Assembly: GCA_947471905.1 (NCBI GenBank)
Contig: CANIZT010000005.1
Location: forward strand, 1 to 39,754
Direction: 5' to 3'
DNA length: 39,754 bases
Source of the DNA: Verrucomicrobiaceae bacterium
Lineage (GTDB): Bacteria > Verrucomicrobiota > Verrucomicrobiia > Verrucomicrobiales > Verrucomicrobiaceae
In this document: positions 1 to 8,959 of the stretch, piece by piece
How positions within the stretch are numbered: the stretch's first letter is position 1
Layout of the letters: every line of letters starts with the position of its first letter
Notes under the pieces: generated by a model
The model's database searches: none
Told to the model about the DNA's origin: nothing
Seen by the model: the letters and a program-made list of their open reading frames with translations, nothing else
Made by a program: the position numbers and the translations under genes

Positions 1-120
1 GCGGCTGCCGGCGATGAGGAGCGCACGTGGACCGAATTCAGCGGTGAGAGCAGGCAGTTCGCGGATCACGCCGTGGCCAAAGATGATGCGCTGGGCGGTG
101 GCGAATTCGAAACGGTTCAT
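1..120 (-). CDS. Iron-containing alcohol dehydrogenase, N-terminal fragment
   Basis: Only the first 40 codons lie in the window; the gene runs off the left edge. The translation starts MNRFEFATAQRIIFGHGVIR and continues with a beta-strand ending in LLIAGSR. This is the usual opening of group III iron-dependent alcohol dehydrogenases and maleylacetate reductases: a strand, a phrase of the type 'I.FG.G', then the start of the nucleotide-binding half. The ATG shares bases with the TGA of the upstream methyltransferase gene (ATGA overlap), so the two are probably translationally coupled. The metal ligands lie outside the window, so substrate and activity cannot be judged. Confidence 0.75.
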   Translation of the reverse strand, partial: MNRFEFATAQRIIFGHGVIRELPALTAEFGPRALLIAGSR

Positions 121-1328
121 CGGCTCAGCATCATGACGCATTCGAGATGCTTGGTCTGCGGGAACAGATCAAACGGCTGCACGGTTCCGAGCTTGTAGCC
201 AGCCTCGGTGAACAAGACGAGGTCGCGCATCTGCGTGGCGGGATTGCAGGAGACATAGACGACACCTTTCGGGCCGAAGGCGAAGAGTTGCCGCAAGAAC
301 TCCGGGCTGCATCCGGCGCGCGGCGGGTCGATGAGCACGACGGTGTCGGCTCCGGCATGTGGCACGTCTTTGAAGACATGCTGCGCATCGGCGGCGATGA
401 AGCGGCAGTTCGTGAGCGAGTTGATCTCGGCGTTGTACGCGGCTTTTTTGACGGCGCTTTCGGAGATCTCGACGCCGATGACCTGTTCGAAGTCGCTTGC
501 GGCGCTGATCGCGAAGAGGCCGCTGCCGCAGTAGGCATCAACGAGATGCTTCGCGCCGGTGGCTTTGGCTTCGTCGATGGCGTGGCGGACGAACTTGGAC
601 AGGATGAAGGGATTGTTCTGGAAGAAATCACCCGCCTGGAACTCGAAGCGGATGCCGTTCACGTCTTCGATGGCGATTTCATCGCTGCGGGTGAGCACAC
701 CGTTCGCTGCGGCGCGCATGAGCAGCGTGGCACCGTTTTTGAAGGTATCGGAGTTTGCACGAGCACGTTCCCGCACGGCAGCGAGCTGTGCATTCAACTC
801 GGGCATGGCGATGGGACAGTGCTCGACATCGACCATCGCATTGCGCGTGCGCGCACGGAGGAAACCGATGGCACCGATGCCGCCGCTCTTCGGGCGATGG
901 AAGTGCGGCGTGATCTTGGAGCGGTAACCGTATTCGACGGGCGAGGGAATGACTTCGCGCACCGGATGCTCGATCTTCGCCATGTGCTTGAGCAGTTCGG
1001 CGACTTGGCGGCGTTTCGACTCAAGCTGCTCCGCATACGCGAGGTGCTGATACTGGCAGCCGCCACACTGGCCGAAGAGTGCACACGTGGGCGTGACGCG
1101 GTTCGGCGCGGGTTCCAGCACCTCGATGAGGTCGGCCTCGCTATAGTTCTTGTGATTGCGAAAGACGCGGCACTTCACCAGTTCACCGGCGAGCGTGAAC
1201 GGGATGAAAATGACCCAGCCATCGACACGGGCGACACCGGCCCCCTCGTTGGTGAGGTTTTCGATCCTCACGTCGAGTTCCTGATGGTAGGCGAAGGGAT
1301 GCGGATTGAATTTGCGCGGCGGTTCCAT
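117..1328 (-). CDS. 23S rRNA/tRNA (uracil-5-)-methyltransferase, TrmA/RlmD family
   Basis: SAM-dependent RNA m5U methyltransferase of 403 residues, a normal length for the family. A TRAM-like RNA-binding domain fills about residues 15-72. The iron-sulfur cysteines C82, C88 and C91 (CALFGQCGGC) follow, with a likely fourth in VEHCPI. The C-terminal Rossmann fold carries the SAM loop DAYCGSGLFAISAA, the motif IDPPRAGC, the catalytic cysteine region VSCNP and the final catalytic Glu region TKHLEC. All expected residues are present, so it should be active. RlmD, RlmC and TrmA cannot be told apart from sequence reading alone. Its stop overlaps the start of the downstream alcohol dehydrogenase. Confidence 0.93.
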   Translation of the reverse strand: MEPPRKFNPHPFAYHQELDVRIENLTNEGAGVARVDGWVIFIPFTLAGELVKCRVFRNHKNYSEADLIEVLEPAPNRVTPTCALFGQCGGCQYQHLAYAEQLESKRRQVAELLKHMAKIEHPVREVIPSPVEYGYRSKITPHFHRPKSGGIGAIGFLRARTRNAMVDVEHCPIAMPELNAQLAAVRERARANSDTFKNGATLLMRAAANGVLTRSDEIAIEDVNGIRFEFQAGDFFQNNPFILSKFVRHAIDEAKATGAKHLVDAYCGSGLFAISAASDFEQVIGVEISESAVKKAAYNAEINSLTNCRFIAADAQHVFKDVPHAGADTVVLIDPPRAGCSPEFLRQLFAFGPKGVVYVSCNPATQMRDLVLFTEAGYKLGTVQPFDLFPQTKHLECVMMLSR

Positions 1329-1336
1329 GCTGCGCG

Positions 1337-2029
1337 TTATTTCTTCACCGGGTCATCCATCGTCATGTAGGTGCGGCCTTTGACGTCACCATTGAAGGGA
1401 TTCAAGGTTTCGATCCGCAGCTCCTTCAAAGTTGTCGCGCCTTCGACCTTTTGCACCTTGGTGACCTGATAGCGCTTCACCACCTTGCTGTTGCGGTCGT
1501 AGGCTTCCATCTTGGCGGCACCACCGCTGGCCTGATGCACATAAAGATCGACAACGTAGTAAGGTCCGTCGCGGCTCGGGTTGGTGACGCGCACGATCCA
1601 GCATTTTTGCGCGCTGACGCGGCCTTCGCCCATCAGTTGCGGACGTGGCCAGTACAGGAAACCCAGGGAAAGGTCTTCATAGTTGAACTCCATGCCGCGC
1701 ACCTTGTCGCCATGCTGGCTGGCGGGAACCTCGGATGAGCCGCCGGGGCGCACTTGATACAGCGTGGCAGGCTCGGTGTTCAAGTCGAGGTGGACGATCT
1801 CCGGCGGTGCGTTTTTGAAGCGGAAGCGCATCACTTTGTTGTCCATGGTGAGTTCCATGGGTTCGCGGCGGCCGGTGGCGTCGTCGCGCAGTTCGCCGTT
1901 CATCTTGTGATTTTGCAGAGCGTAACTAAGGCGCACGATGCGCAGGATTTGCTCCGCAGTTTTGGGCTGGGCGTCCTCGGCACGAGCCAGCGTGGCGAGA
2001 AGCAGAAGGGGAAGAATGAAACGTTTCAT
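1337..2029 (-). CDS. Secreted LolA-like (outer-membrane lipoprotein-sorting type) protein
   Basis: 230-residue exported protein. The ATG at 2029 is preferred over upstream in-frame codons because it gives a clean signal peptide, MKRFILPLLLLATLARA. The mature part begins with a helix (EQILRIVRLSYALQNHKMNG) followed by alternating beta-strands, including a FRFKNAPPEIVHL strand and a late strand pattern with KRYQVTKVQKV. This layout resembles the LolA/LolB-like half-barrel domain annotated as 'outer membrane lipoprotein-sorting protein'. Family assignment rests on fold pattern, not on a diagnostic motif. It ends 8 bp before the methyltransferase gene, so the two may be co-transcribed. Its start faces the divergent GT-C gene about 50 bp away. 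Confidence 0.7.
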   Translation of the reverse strand: MKRFILPLLLLATLARAEDAQPKTAEQILRIVRLSYALQNHKMNGELRDDATGRREPMELTMDNKVMRFRFKNAPPEIVHLDLNTEPATLYQVRPGGSSEVPASQHGDKVRGMEFNYEDLSLGFLYWPRPQLMGEGRVSAQKCWIVRVTNPSRDGPYYVVDLYVHQASGGAAKMEAYDRNSKVVKRYQVTKVQKVEGATTLKELRIETLNPFNGDVKGRTYMTMDDPVKK

Positions 2030-2082
2030 AGGGATGACAAGGGTGAGCGACGCTTTGACATGGCGGCGGTGTCCACTATTCA

Positions 2083-3543
2083 ATGCGCTCAACCACCATG
2101 CAGCGCCAGCGCTTTCTCTTTGCCGCCCTCGTCCTTCTCACGCTCTGGCGCTGGGCGCTGCTGCCGACGCTGGAGCTCTCGCCGGACGAGGCGCTGGCGG
2201 TTTTTCGTGTGAAACACGGGCAAATCGGCGGATTTCTCGAAATGGGGCCGCTGGTGCCGTTGTTCGCGAAGCTTGGCATGCTGATCGGTGGTGCGGGCGA
2301 ATTCGGTGTGCGTTTCTTCGCGCCACTGCTCGCACTGGCGGCATCGCTGGCCGTGTGGCGGCTGATGCGCGGCCTGTTTGATGCGCAGAGTGCCGGTTGG
2401 GCCGTCGTGATCGTGAATGTGCTACCCGCCTTCAATCTCGCTGCGGTAACGATTACTCCCAGTACGCTGATGTTTGCGTTGTTGCCAACGCTGGCGCTGT
2501 GCCTGCGCATCGCCCTGCTGCATGCGCATCCGCTGCACTGGGACTGGTGGGCCGCAGCGGCGTGCATGGTGGGTGCAGTGCTCGCACAACCTCCTGCGCT
2601 GGGAACGCTGCTCGCAGTCGCGCTGGTGTTTGCGCTGCCGGAGAGGCTGCGGCATCACCTGCATGCATCAGGATTCATCGCGGTGGTCGTGGGCTGGGTG
2701 CTGGCGATGATTTACTGGCTCACATGCCAAAACGGTTTCGGCTGGCCGGAGTGGCGGCTTGTTCCGAATCTGTTTCGCTGGATCGTGCTCGCCTCGCCGC
2801 TGCTGCTCATGCTGTTCGTCATGGCGGCACGACTGGCGTTTGAGCGTGCCACGCTGATGTCACAGCGCAGTCTGCCGCTGGCGATGCTGCTGCCGCTGGC
2901 GGCGATTGATCTGCTCTACGGCCCGCATGACCGCTGGCCGGACATGGGCGGCGCAGTTTGGATGCTGTTTGCCGCGATGCTCCTCGCGCATCGCGGCACG
3001 GTGCTCGGTGGCGTCGCCAGCGAGGAGAAAATCAGCCTGCGCACCATTGCTGTCGTGCTCGCGGCACTGCAAAGCGCCTTCCTGCTGCAATCTGATCTCC
3101 CGCGCACGCTCGGCCTGCCGTGGCGTTTTTCGCGTCAGATCACGACCGGCTCCGAATACACGCATTTTTTCACCGCCGATCCTTCCAAGGCGATGCGCGG
3201 CTGGCGGGAGAGCGCGAAACTCGTTTCCGCCGTGCTTAAGGACACGAAGGACGATTCGCCGTGGTTCGTGATCGCGAGCGACTGGCGTCTCGCCGTCGAA
3301 CTCGACCACTATCTCGGCCAAAACGAGCCAGTGAAGTCACTGCACGACGAACTACGCGAGCACGGCGGCCGCAGTGCGATCTTTGTCACCGATGATCCCG
3401 CTGCCATCGCACCGCCGGCGACCTTGCAGGCCAGGTTTGTGCGATTCGAGGTGCTTTCCATCGCCCGTGTCATGCATGCGGGCAATGAGGTGCGCTGGCT
3501 GAAAATCTTCGCTTGCCACGATTATCGAGCGCCCGACTTTTGA
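2083..3543 (+). CDS. GT-C membrane glycosyltransferase (GT39/ArnT-like)
   Basis: 486-residue polytopic membrane protein with about ten hydrophobic segments from residue 10 to 340 and a soluble C-terminal part. The first loop carries SPDEALAVFRVKHG, matching the Asp-Glu motif that coordinates the polyprenyl-phosphate donor in GT39/GT83 enzymes, and the next region (FGVRFFAPLLALAASLAVWR) follows the family pattern. Such enzymes move a sugar from a polyprenyl-phosphate carrier to a protein or lipid on the outer side of the inner membrane. A DPM1/ArnC-like GT2 gene starts 17 bp downstream and would make the donor, as in arn-type pairs. An internal ATG at 2098 is an alternative start. The acceptor is unknown. 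Confidence 0.75.
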   Translation: MRSTTMQRQRFLFAALVLLTLWRWALLPTLELSPDEALAVFRVKHGQIGGFLEMGPLVPLFAKLGMLIGGAGEFGVRFFAPLLALAASLAVWRLMRGLFDAQSAGWAVVIVNVLPAFNLAAVTITPSTLMFALLPTLALCLRIALLHAHPLHWDWWAAAACMVGAVLAQPPALGTLLAVALVFALPERLRHHLHASGFIAVVVGWVLAMIYWLTCQNGFGWPEWRLVPNLFRWIVLASPLLLMLFVMAARLAFERATLMSQRSLPLAMLLPLAAIDLLYGPHDRWPDMGGAVWMLFAAMLLAHRGTVLGGVASEEKISLRTIAVVLAALQSAFLLQSDLPRTLGLPWRFSRQITTGSEYTHFFTADPSKAMRGWRESAKLVSAVLKDTKDDSPWFVIASDWRLAVELDHYLGQNEPVKSLHDELREHGGRSAIFVTDDPAAIAPPATLQARFVRFEVLSIARVMHAGNEVRWLKIFACHDYRAPDF

Positions 3544-3560
3544 CGCCCTTTTGCCCGCCC

Positions 3561-4271
3561 ATGTCTTCTTCACCCGCCATCTCCGTCGTCGTGCCTCTTT
3601 ATAATGAGGAGGATAATGTCGTGGAGATGCAAAAGCAGATCGACGCTGCGCTGGCCGGACGTGATTACGAGTTGGTGCTCGTCGATGACGGCTCCAAAGA
3701 CCAGACGCTCGCTCGCGTGCAGCGCGGCGACCGCGTGCGCGTGATCATCTTTGAAAAGAACAGCGGCCAGAGCGCCGCCATGCATGCCGGCATCAACGGC
3801 GCGAAAGGCGATGTCATCGTCACGCTTGATGGCGACCTGCAAAACGATCCCGCCGACATTCCCGCCTTGATCGCCAAGCTCGATGAAGGCTTCGACCTCG
3901 TCTGCGGCTACCGGGCGAAACGCAAGGACACGCCGTTCAAGCGGCTGCAAAGCCGCATCGCCAACTTCGTGCGCTCCCGCTTCGTTGGCGATCATGTGCG
4001 CGACACCGGCTGCACGCTCAAGGCCATGCGCCGCGACTGCCGCGAGGCGCTGCTGCTCTTCAACGGCATGCACCGTTTCATCCCCGCCCTCATTCGCAAC
4101 ATGGGCTGGCGTGTCACTGAGGTGCCGGTGAATCACCGCCCGCGCATCCACGGCGTGAGCAAGTACGGCTTCGGCAATCGTGCCCTGCGTGCCACGACAG
4201 ACATGTTCGGCGTGCGCTGGCTCAACAGCCGCCGCACCCGCTACAGCATCCGCGAAGAACGGCACGGTTGA
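3561..4271 (+). CDS. Glycosyltransferase family 2, DPM1/ArnC-like
   Basis: 236-residue GT-A fold enzyme predicted to transfer a sugar from a nucleotide donor to polyprenyl phosphate. Motifs: ISVVVPLYNEEDNV at the N-terminus, LVDDGSKD near residue 40, the metal-binding DGDLQNDP near residue 95, and the GCTLKAMRR / RFIPALIRNMGW region typical of dolichol-phosphate mannosyltransferase-like proteins. The ATG at 3561 was chosen because the GT2 fold begins right after it. No C-terminal transmembrane helices are present, unlike ArnC/GtrB, so the membrane step would rely on the adjacent GT-C protein. The short gap suggests one operon with 2083-3543. Confidence 0.88.
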   Translation: MSSSPAISVVVPLYNEEDNVVEMQKQIDAALAGRDYELVLVDDGSKDQTLARVQRGDRVRVIIFEKNSGQSAAMHAGINGAKGDVIVTLDGDLQNDPADIPALIAKLDEGFDLVCGYRAKRKDTPFKRLQSRIANFVRSRFVGDHVRDTGCTLKAMRRDCREALLLFNGMHRFIPALIRNMGWRVTEVPVNHRPRIHGVSKYGFGNRALRATTDMFGVRWLNSRRTRYSIREERHG

Positions 4272-4331
4272 TGCGTTTCTGTTGTTGACGAAGGCCGCGT
4301 TGCTCCGGCATGCTGTGAAAATCTTAGACGG

Positions 4332-5303
4332 ATGAACCTGCGCGAACAACTGCGACACCTACTCCCTGAAATTCTGCCCGATGATCCGGCGGATTCCATC
4401 AAGGGCACCGAACTTATCCGCCTCGTGCGCTTGCGCCTCGGCGAAGGCTACAGCGATGCCACGCTGCGCTATCACTTCTCCATCCTCAGCTACGATCCCA
4501 CCTCGCCCATCGCGAAGGTCGATCAGGGCCAGGGCTACTACCAGCGGCAGAAAAAAACCGCCGCTGGCAGCAACGGTGTCGCCCGCCAGAACCTCTTCGA
4601 GAGCGAAAACGAGAGCGATCAATGCTGGTCGCGCTACCTGCGCCTCGTCGCCATCTACGAGCGGCTCTGCCTCCAGCGCTCGCGCTATCCCTTCCTGCTG
4701 AACCGCAACAGCAGTGGCGCACCCAGCATGGAAGGCGAATGGGACATCCCCGATCTCGTCGTCGCCGACTGGGATCTCGACACCGGCAGCGATGAAGCAC
4801 CGCGCTTCGACGCCGCCATGCTCGATCTGCGCCGTCATCTCGGCGGCCCCGAGGTCGGCATCACCGGCGTGCAGCTCAAGCTCAACGTCTCCATCGAAAA
4901 CTTCAGCGCCGACTTCTTCCAGGCCCTCAGCGCCACGCGCTGGACCTTGCAGAGCGAGATCGTCATCGCCGAAGGCCTCAATGACGAGGCGCTTGTCGAT
5001 GCCCTGCGAAGCCTCGGTCATCAGTTCGGCGTCGGCATCAGCAGCCTCGGCATCCAGCTCACACAGCTCGATGAACTGCCCTCCGCCAAGGAACTCCGCG
5101 CCATGAGCGCCGCCGAGTTCGAAGCCGTGCACAATCTGCTGCGCATACAGAAGATCACCCTGCCCACGCCCCGCCACAGCATCGACTGGCCCGCGCTCAA
5201 CGCCCTGCGCAAAAAGCACGACTCCGTCGCCGACCTCGTCCGCTGGCTCTCCGACTGCCTCGCCAAGCGACAGCCCGAGTGGGTCGGTGGAGTGGTGAGG
5301 TGA
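4332..5303 (+). CDS. HrgA-like protein (winged-helix + COG2958/HrgA-type domain)
   Basis: 323-residue cytosolic protein. Residues about 20-75 look like a winged helix (ELIRLVRLRLGEGYSDATLRYHFSIL). From residue 100 the pattern follows the HrgA/COG2958 family: a YLRLVAIYERL helix, WDIPDLVVADWD, then VQLKLNVSIENFSADFFQAL, a basic/aromatic turn, and a C-terminal GVGISSLGIQL strand with a late IDWPAL element. In HrgA relatives the core strand reads like an ExK of a PD-(D/E)XK nuclease; here the aligned position is Gln (QLK). HrgA is known as a gene in Helicobacter restriction loci; its biochemical role is unclear. No methyltransferase or restriction partner lies nearby. The match is from remembered family patterns and needs a profile search. 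Confidence 0.55.
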   Translation: MNLREQLRHLLPEILPDDPADSIKGTELIRLVRLRLGEGYSDATLRYHFSILSYDPTSPIAKVDQGQGYYQRQKKTAAGSNGVARQNLFESENESDQCWSRYLRLVAIYERLCLQRSRYPFLLNRNSSGAPSMEGEWDIPDLVVADWDLDTGSDEAPRFDAAMLDLRRHLGGPEVGITGVQLKLNVSIENFSADFFQALSATRWTLQSEIVIAEGLNDEALVDALRSLGHQFGVGISSLGIQLTQLDELPSAKELRAMSAAEFEAVHNLLRIQKITLPTPRHSIDWPALNALRKKHDSVADLVRWLSDCLAKRQPEWVGGVVR

Positions 5304-5316
5304 GTAACTTTTAGTA

Positions 5317-5547
5317 ATGATGGGCGACAATCATCATCCAGATGCATTTGAAAAACGCCTCCGGTTTGGATGTGGTTTCTCATTTGGTGCTCTGACCGCC
5401 TTCTTCCTAGGATTACGAGAACTTGAAGCATATACAGAAACCTTCTGGGCCTTCATCATTGGTGTCGCCCTCTTCTTCGGATTTTGCGCTATGCGCCAAG
5501 GCGATGAATTCTGGCATGGCTTGTCGAAGTGGTTTCCTTGGTGGTAG
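5317..5547 (+). CDS. Small two-helix membrane protein
   Basis: 76-residue protein starting MMGDNHHPDAFEKRLRF. It has two hydrophobic segments (about residues 17-33 and 43-60) joined by a short acidic loop, and ends in a Trp-rich amphipathic tail, EFWHGLSKWFPWW. Small bacterial membrane proteins with a similar 'GDxFW..L..W.PWW' ending are widespread and uncharacterised. It starts 13 bp after the HrgA-like gene on the same strand, so they could be co-transcribed. Base composition is lower in GC than its neighbours. Alternative: spurious ORF, but the hydrophobic pattern and position argue for a real gene. Confidence 0.65.
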   Translation: MMGDNHHPDAFEKRLRFGCGFSFGALTAFFLGLRELEAYTETFWAFIIGVALFFGFCAMRQGDEFWHGLSKWFPWW

Positions 5548-5562
5548 AATCACCCTTCCCCA

Positions 5563-5679
5563 ATGCAAAACCCGGCTGCTTGGCATCTTTTCAAATCTGG
5601 AGTCGCAAATCGACGCACTTCGGCAGAAAGCTTGCAGGAAATGATGGCAGCATTCTTCACGTTCTTTGAACCCTCATGA
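5563..5679 (+). CDS. Possible 38-residue leader peptide or gene remnant
   Basis: Short reading frame starting MQNPAAWHLFKSG and ending FFTFFEPS, with an amphipathic/aromatic C-terminal half. Its TGA (5677-5679) overlaps the ATG of the downstream TIM-barrel gene (5676) as ATGA, the classic arrangement for translational coupling. No homology is recognised. It may be a small coupled protein, the tail of a decayed gene, or chance. Nothing else is seen in this 128-bp gap. Confidence 0.3.
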   Translation: MQNPAAWHLFKSGVANRRTSAESLQEMMAAFFTFFEPS

Positions 5680-6755
5680 CACGCCGCACTTTTCTGACTT
5701 CCGCCGCTGCTTTGGCAGCCCTGCCGCTGCCGGCGGCGCTGCGTGGAAAGCGGATGGGGATTGTCATTCATTCGTACTGGAAGCGCTGGCAGGGGAAGTA
5801 CTCGAGCCTCAAGAGTCCGCCGTTTGAGAACGCGCTGGATGTGCTGGATCATGTGCGCAGCCTCGGCGTGGGCGCGTTGCAGATCATGGTCAACGGCTGG
5901 ACGGGCGAACTGGCCCGCAAGGTGCATGACACCTGCGAATCCTACGGCCTGAAACTCGAAGGCAGCATCACGCTGCCGAAGAACGAGAGCGATGTGGATC
6001 GCTTCGACAAGGAGTTGCGTCTCGGCAAGGAAGCTGGGGCCACGATCTTCCGTTCGGCGAACGGTGGACGACGTTATGAGCTGTTTTCCAGCCTAGAAGA
6101 CTTCAAACATTTCAAAGCGAACGCATTCAAGTCCATGCAACTCGCGGAACCGATTGCGCGGCGGCAACGCGTGCGCATCGGCATCGAGAATCACAAGGAT
6201 TTTCAAGCGGCGGAGCTGGCGGAGCTGCTGGGACGCCTCAGCAGCCCGCACATCGGCGCCTGTGTCGATACCGGCAACAGCATGGCCTTGATGGAAGATC
6301 CGATGCACGTCGTTGAAACACTCGCGCCCTTTGCCGTGACGACGCACATCAAGGACATGGCCGTGCAGGAGACGCCTACCGGCTTTCTGCTCTCTGAAGT
6401 ACCGCTGGGCGAGGGCGTGCTCGATCTACAGCGCATGTTCGCGCTGTTTGAGAAGCACAATCCGCAAATCGACTACCACCTGGAAATGATCACGCGCGAT
6501 CCGCTGGACATTCCCTGCCTCAAACCCGGCTACTGGGCCACTTTTCCCGACAAATCCGGCACTGACCTCGCCCGCATGCTCACGCTGGTGCGCGAACGCA
6601 AGGCCGCGAAGCTGCCCAAGGTCACGGGCCTCGGCACCGAGGAGGCGCTCGATTACGAGGAGGCCAACATCGTGAAATGCCTGCATTGCGCGGGCGACAA
6701 GCTGGGATTGGACAAGGTCGTGGTGCGCAACGAGCAAGGGCAGGAAGAGAAGTGA
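5676..6755 (+). CDS. Secreted sugar phosphate isomerase/epimerase-like TIM-barrel protein
   Basis: 359-residue xylose-isomerase-like TIM barrel (AP_endonuc_2 superfamily). The N-terminus, MTRRTFLTSAAALAALPLPA, has twin arginines and a hydrophobic stretch, so Tat export is likely, as for many Verrucomicrobia/Planctomycetes relatives. Barrel strands carry candidate metal ligands: RIGIENHKDF (Glu), ACVDTGNS (Asp), THIKDM (His, Asp) and HLEMITRDP (Glu), a normal constellation for a divalent-metal sugar isomerase or epimerase. The substrate is unknown. A C-terminal tail after residue 300 holds a CLHCAG pair of cysteines. RecQ follows 47 bp later on the same strand but is probably unrelated in function. 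Confidence 0.82.
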   Translation: MTRRTFLTSAAALAALPLPAALRGKRMGIVIHSYWKRWQGKYSSLKSPPFENALDVLDHVRSLGVGALQIMVNGWTGELARKVHDTCESYGLKLEGSITLPKNESDVDRFDKELRLGKEAGATIFRSANGGRRYELFSSLEDFKHFKANAFKSMQLAEPIARRQRVRIGIENHKDFQAAELAELLGRLSSPHIGACVDTGNSMALMEDPMHVVETLAPFAVTTHIKDMAVQETPTGFLLSEVPLGEGVLDLQRMFALFEKHNPQIDYHLEMITRDPLDIPCLKPGYWATFPDKSGTDLARMLTLVRERKAAKLPKVTGLGTEEALDYEEANIVKCLHCAGDKLGLDKVVVRNEQGQEEK

Positions 6756-6802
6756 GTCTGCCGGGTTGATGAACCGCGCAGCGCATCCATGATGCACCGC
6801 CC

Positions 6803-8956
6803 GTGTCCGAACTCCCTCCAACCGCAGCCTCCACACCGATCCACGACGCCAAACTGGCGTTGCAGAAGTATTTTGGGTTCCGCGAGTTCCTAGATGGTCA
6901 AGAAACGGTGATGGCGGGCATCCTGAGTGGCCGCGACACGATGGTGATCATGCCGACGGGCGGGGGCAAATCGCTCTGCTATCAGCTCCCGGCGATGGTG
7001 ATGGATGGCGTCACCGTGGTGGTGAGTCCGCTGATCGCGCTGATGAAGGATCAGGTGGATGCGCTGGAGCGGCGTGGCATTCCAGCGACGCTGATCAACA
7101 GCTCGATCTCGTTGGGCGAGCAGCAGGAACGCATCGAAGCGCTGCGACGTGGCGAGTATAAGCTCGTCTATGTGGCACCGGAGCGTTTCCGCAGCCGCAT
7201 GTTCACGAACGCGCTGCGGCAGGTGCAGATCGCGCTGTTTGCGGTGGATGAGGCGCACTGCCTCTCGCAATGGGGTCACGACTTTCGGCCGGATTACATG
7301 CGGCTCGGCGAAGCGCTGGAGCATCTGGATCGCCCGCAAGTCATCGCGCTAACGGCTACGGCCACGCCAGAGGTGCGCGGCGATATTTTAAAGACGCTGC
7401 AATTGCGTGATCCCTACGTGGTCATTCGCGGCTTCGAGCGGCCAAATCTGAGCCTGAACATATCGCACACGAAAAGCGGCGGCGACAAATACGAGCGGCT
7501 GAAAAAAATCATCGCGCAATACAAGACAGGCATCATCTACTGCTCCACGCGCAAGCGTGTCGAGGAAGTCGGCTCCGAGTTGCGCGACTGGAAGACCAAG
7601 GTGATCGAATATCACGGTGGACTCGACGACAAGGAGCGCGAGTCGCGCCAGACGAAGTTCATCACCAAGAAAGCCGATGTGGCCGTGGCCACGAACGCCT
7701 TCGGCATGGGCATCGACCGCTCCGACGTGAGATTTGTCGTTCACTTCGACGTTCCGGGCAGTGTGGAGGCCTATTATCAAGAGGCGGGCCGTGCCGGACG
7801 CGATGGCGAGCCGTCGCATTGCGAATTGTTCTTCAATTTCGCTGACACGAAGACGCAGGAGTTCTTCATCGATGGCAACAACCCGAGCGTGGACATCATT
7901 CGGAATGTTTATCAGACGTTGTTGAGCGCCGCTGACTCGAATCATGAGGTGCAGTCCTCAATTGATGACATTGCCGACCGTGCTGGAGCCAAGAACAGCA
8001 TGGCGATCGGCTCGGCGCTCAGCCATCTCGCGCGCAACGGCTACATCGAGCGTTTCGACATTCCGGGGAAGCGCATTCGCGGCACGCGGCTGTTGCAGCC
8101 GAAGGTGCTGACGCGTGATCTTGAGATCGACATGGACGCGTTGCGCGAAAAAGACCGCCGCGACCGTTCGAAGCTCAAGTCGATGATCGAGCTGTGCTAC
8201 GACGACAAAGCCTGCCGTCAGGAGCAGATCTTGCGCTATTTCGGCGAGACCGAGAGCGCGCCGTGCGGCAGTTGCGATGTGTGCCGGGCTGAAGGTGTGC
8301 AGCCACCGCGTGAAGGCACGGCGGAAGAGGTCACGATGTTGCGTCAGGCGCTCAGCGGTATCGCCCGCATGTCCACCAAGCATGCGGATGGCACTTGGGA
8401 AGGCCGCTTTGGCAAAGGCCGCATCATCCAGATGCTCATGGGCAGCAAGTCGAAGGAGATCGTCGATGCCGGACACGACCAACTCAGCACCTACGGCCTG
8501 CTCAAGCAGGTCGGCACGCAGGCGCTGCATCCGTTGTTCGCCGAACTGGAGAAACTGGGCCTCATCGAGACCAGCAGCGGTGAATATCCCATTGTCTCAC
8601 TCACCGCACAGGGAATCGCGGCGATGAAGGCCGGACAAAACGTGAAGATGCGCTGGCCGTCGATGCATGCGCCGATGACGAAGCCGAAGGGCAAGACGGC
8701 GATGAACGAAGAACTTGCTGCGCGTGAGCTGGGTTTCGATGATGCGTTGTTCGAGAAGCTCAAGCGTCACCGCACGGCATTGGCGGAATCAGAAGGAGTT
8801 CCGTCTTACGTCATCTTCAACAATCAGACTCTGGAGTTCATGACGCGGCTGAAGCCGAAAACGATCGAAGCCGGACTCAAGATTCGCGGCGTTGGCGAGA
8901 AGAAGGCGAAGGAGTATTTGCAGGACTTCATTCAGATCATCAAGAAACACGGGTGA
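6803..8956 (+). CDS. recQ: ATP-dependent DNA helicase RecQ
   Basis: 717-residue 3'-5' DNA helicase of the RecQ family, acting in recombination and replication fork repair. Helicase motifs: Q-motif region [10 protein letters not shown], Walker A PTGGGKS (51-57), [17 protein letters not shown] near 148 including the RecQ-specific aromatic-rich loop, TATATP, and motif VI region [12 protein letters not shown]. The RecQ zinc-binding cysteines are present ([16 protein letters not shown]), followed by a winged-helix RQC part and a C-terminal HRDC domain (from about residue 640). All core residues are intact. The start is GTG at 6803; the nearby upstream ATG is out of frame. Its 3' end faces a convergent gene across an inverted-repeat element. 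Confidence 0.97.
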   Translation: MSELPPTAASTPIHDAKLALQKYFGFREFLDGQETVMAGILSGRDTMVIMPTGGGKSLCYQLPAMVMDGVTVVVSPLIALMKDQVDALERRGIPATLINSSISLGEQQERIEALRRGEYKLVYVAPERFRSRMFTNALRQVQIALFAVDEAHCLSQWGHDFRPDYMRLGEALEHLDRPQVIALTATATPEVRGDILKTLQLRDPYVVIRGFERPNLSLNISHTKSGGDKYERLKKIIAQYKTGIIYCSTRKRVEEVGSELRDWKTKVIEYHGGLDDKERESRQTKFITKKADVAVATNAFGMGIDRSDVRFVVHFDVPGSVEAYYQEAGRAGRDGEPSHCELFFNFADTKTQEFFIDGNNPSVDIIRNVYQTLLSAADSNHEVQSSIDDIADRAGAKNSMAIGSALSHLARNGYIERFDIPGKRIRGTRLLQPKVLTRDLEIDMDALREKDRRDRSKLKSMIELCYDDKACRQEQILRYFGETESAPCGSCDVCRAEGVQPPREGTAEEVTMLRQALSGIARMSTKHADGTWEGRFGKGRIIQMLMGSKSKEIVDAGHDQLSTYGLLKQVGTQALHPLFAELEKLGLIETSSGEYPIVSLTAQGIAAMKAGQNVKMRWPSMHAPMTKPKGKTAMNEELAARELGFDDALFEKLKRHRTALAESEGVPSYVIFNNQTLEFMTRLKPKTIEAGLKIRGVGEKKAKEYLQDFIQIIKKHG

Positions 8957-8959
8957 ATA

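Noticed and set aside
147-1370. 407-codon open frame on the plus strand opposite the RNA methyltransferase
   Set aside because: The opposite strand encodes a protein with all family motifs; the antisense product is acidic, lacks any domain and is a by-product of GC-rich codon use.
4359-5330. 323-codon minus-strand frame opposite the HrgA-like gene
   Set aside because: Low-complexity Ala/Gly/Asp/Glu product; the plus-strand frame has recognisable structure.
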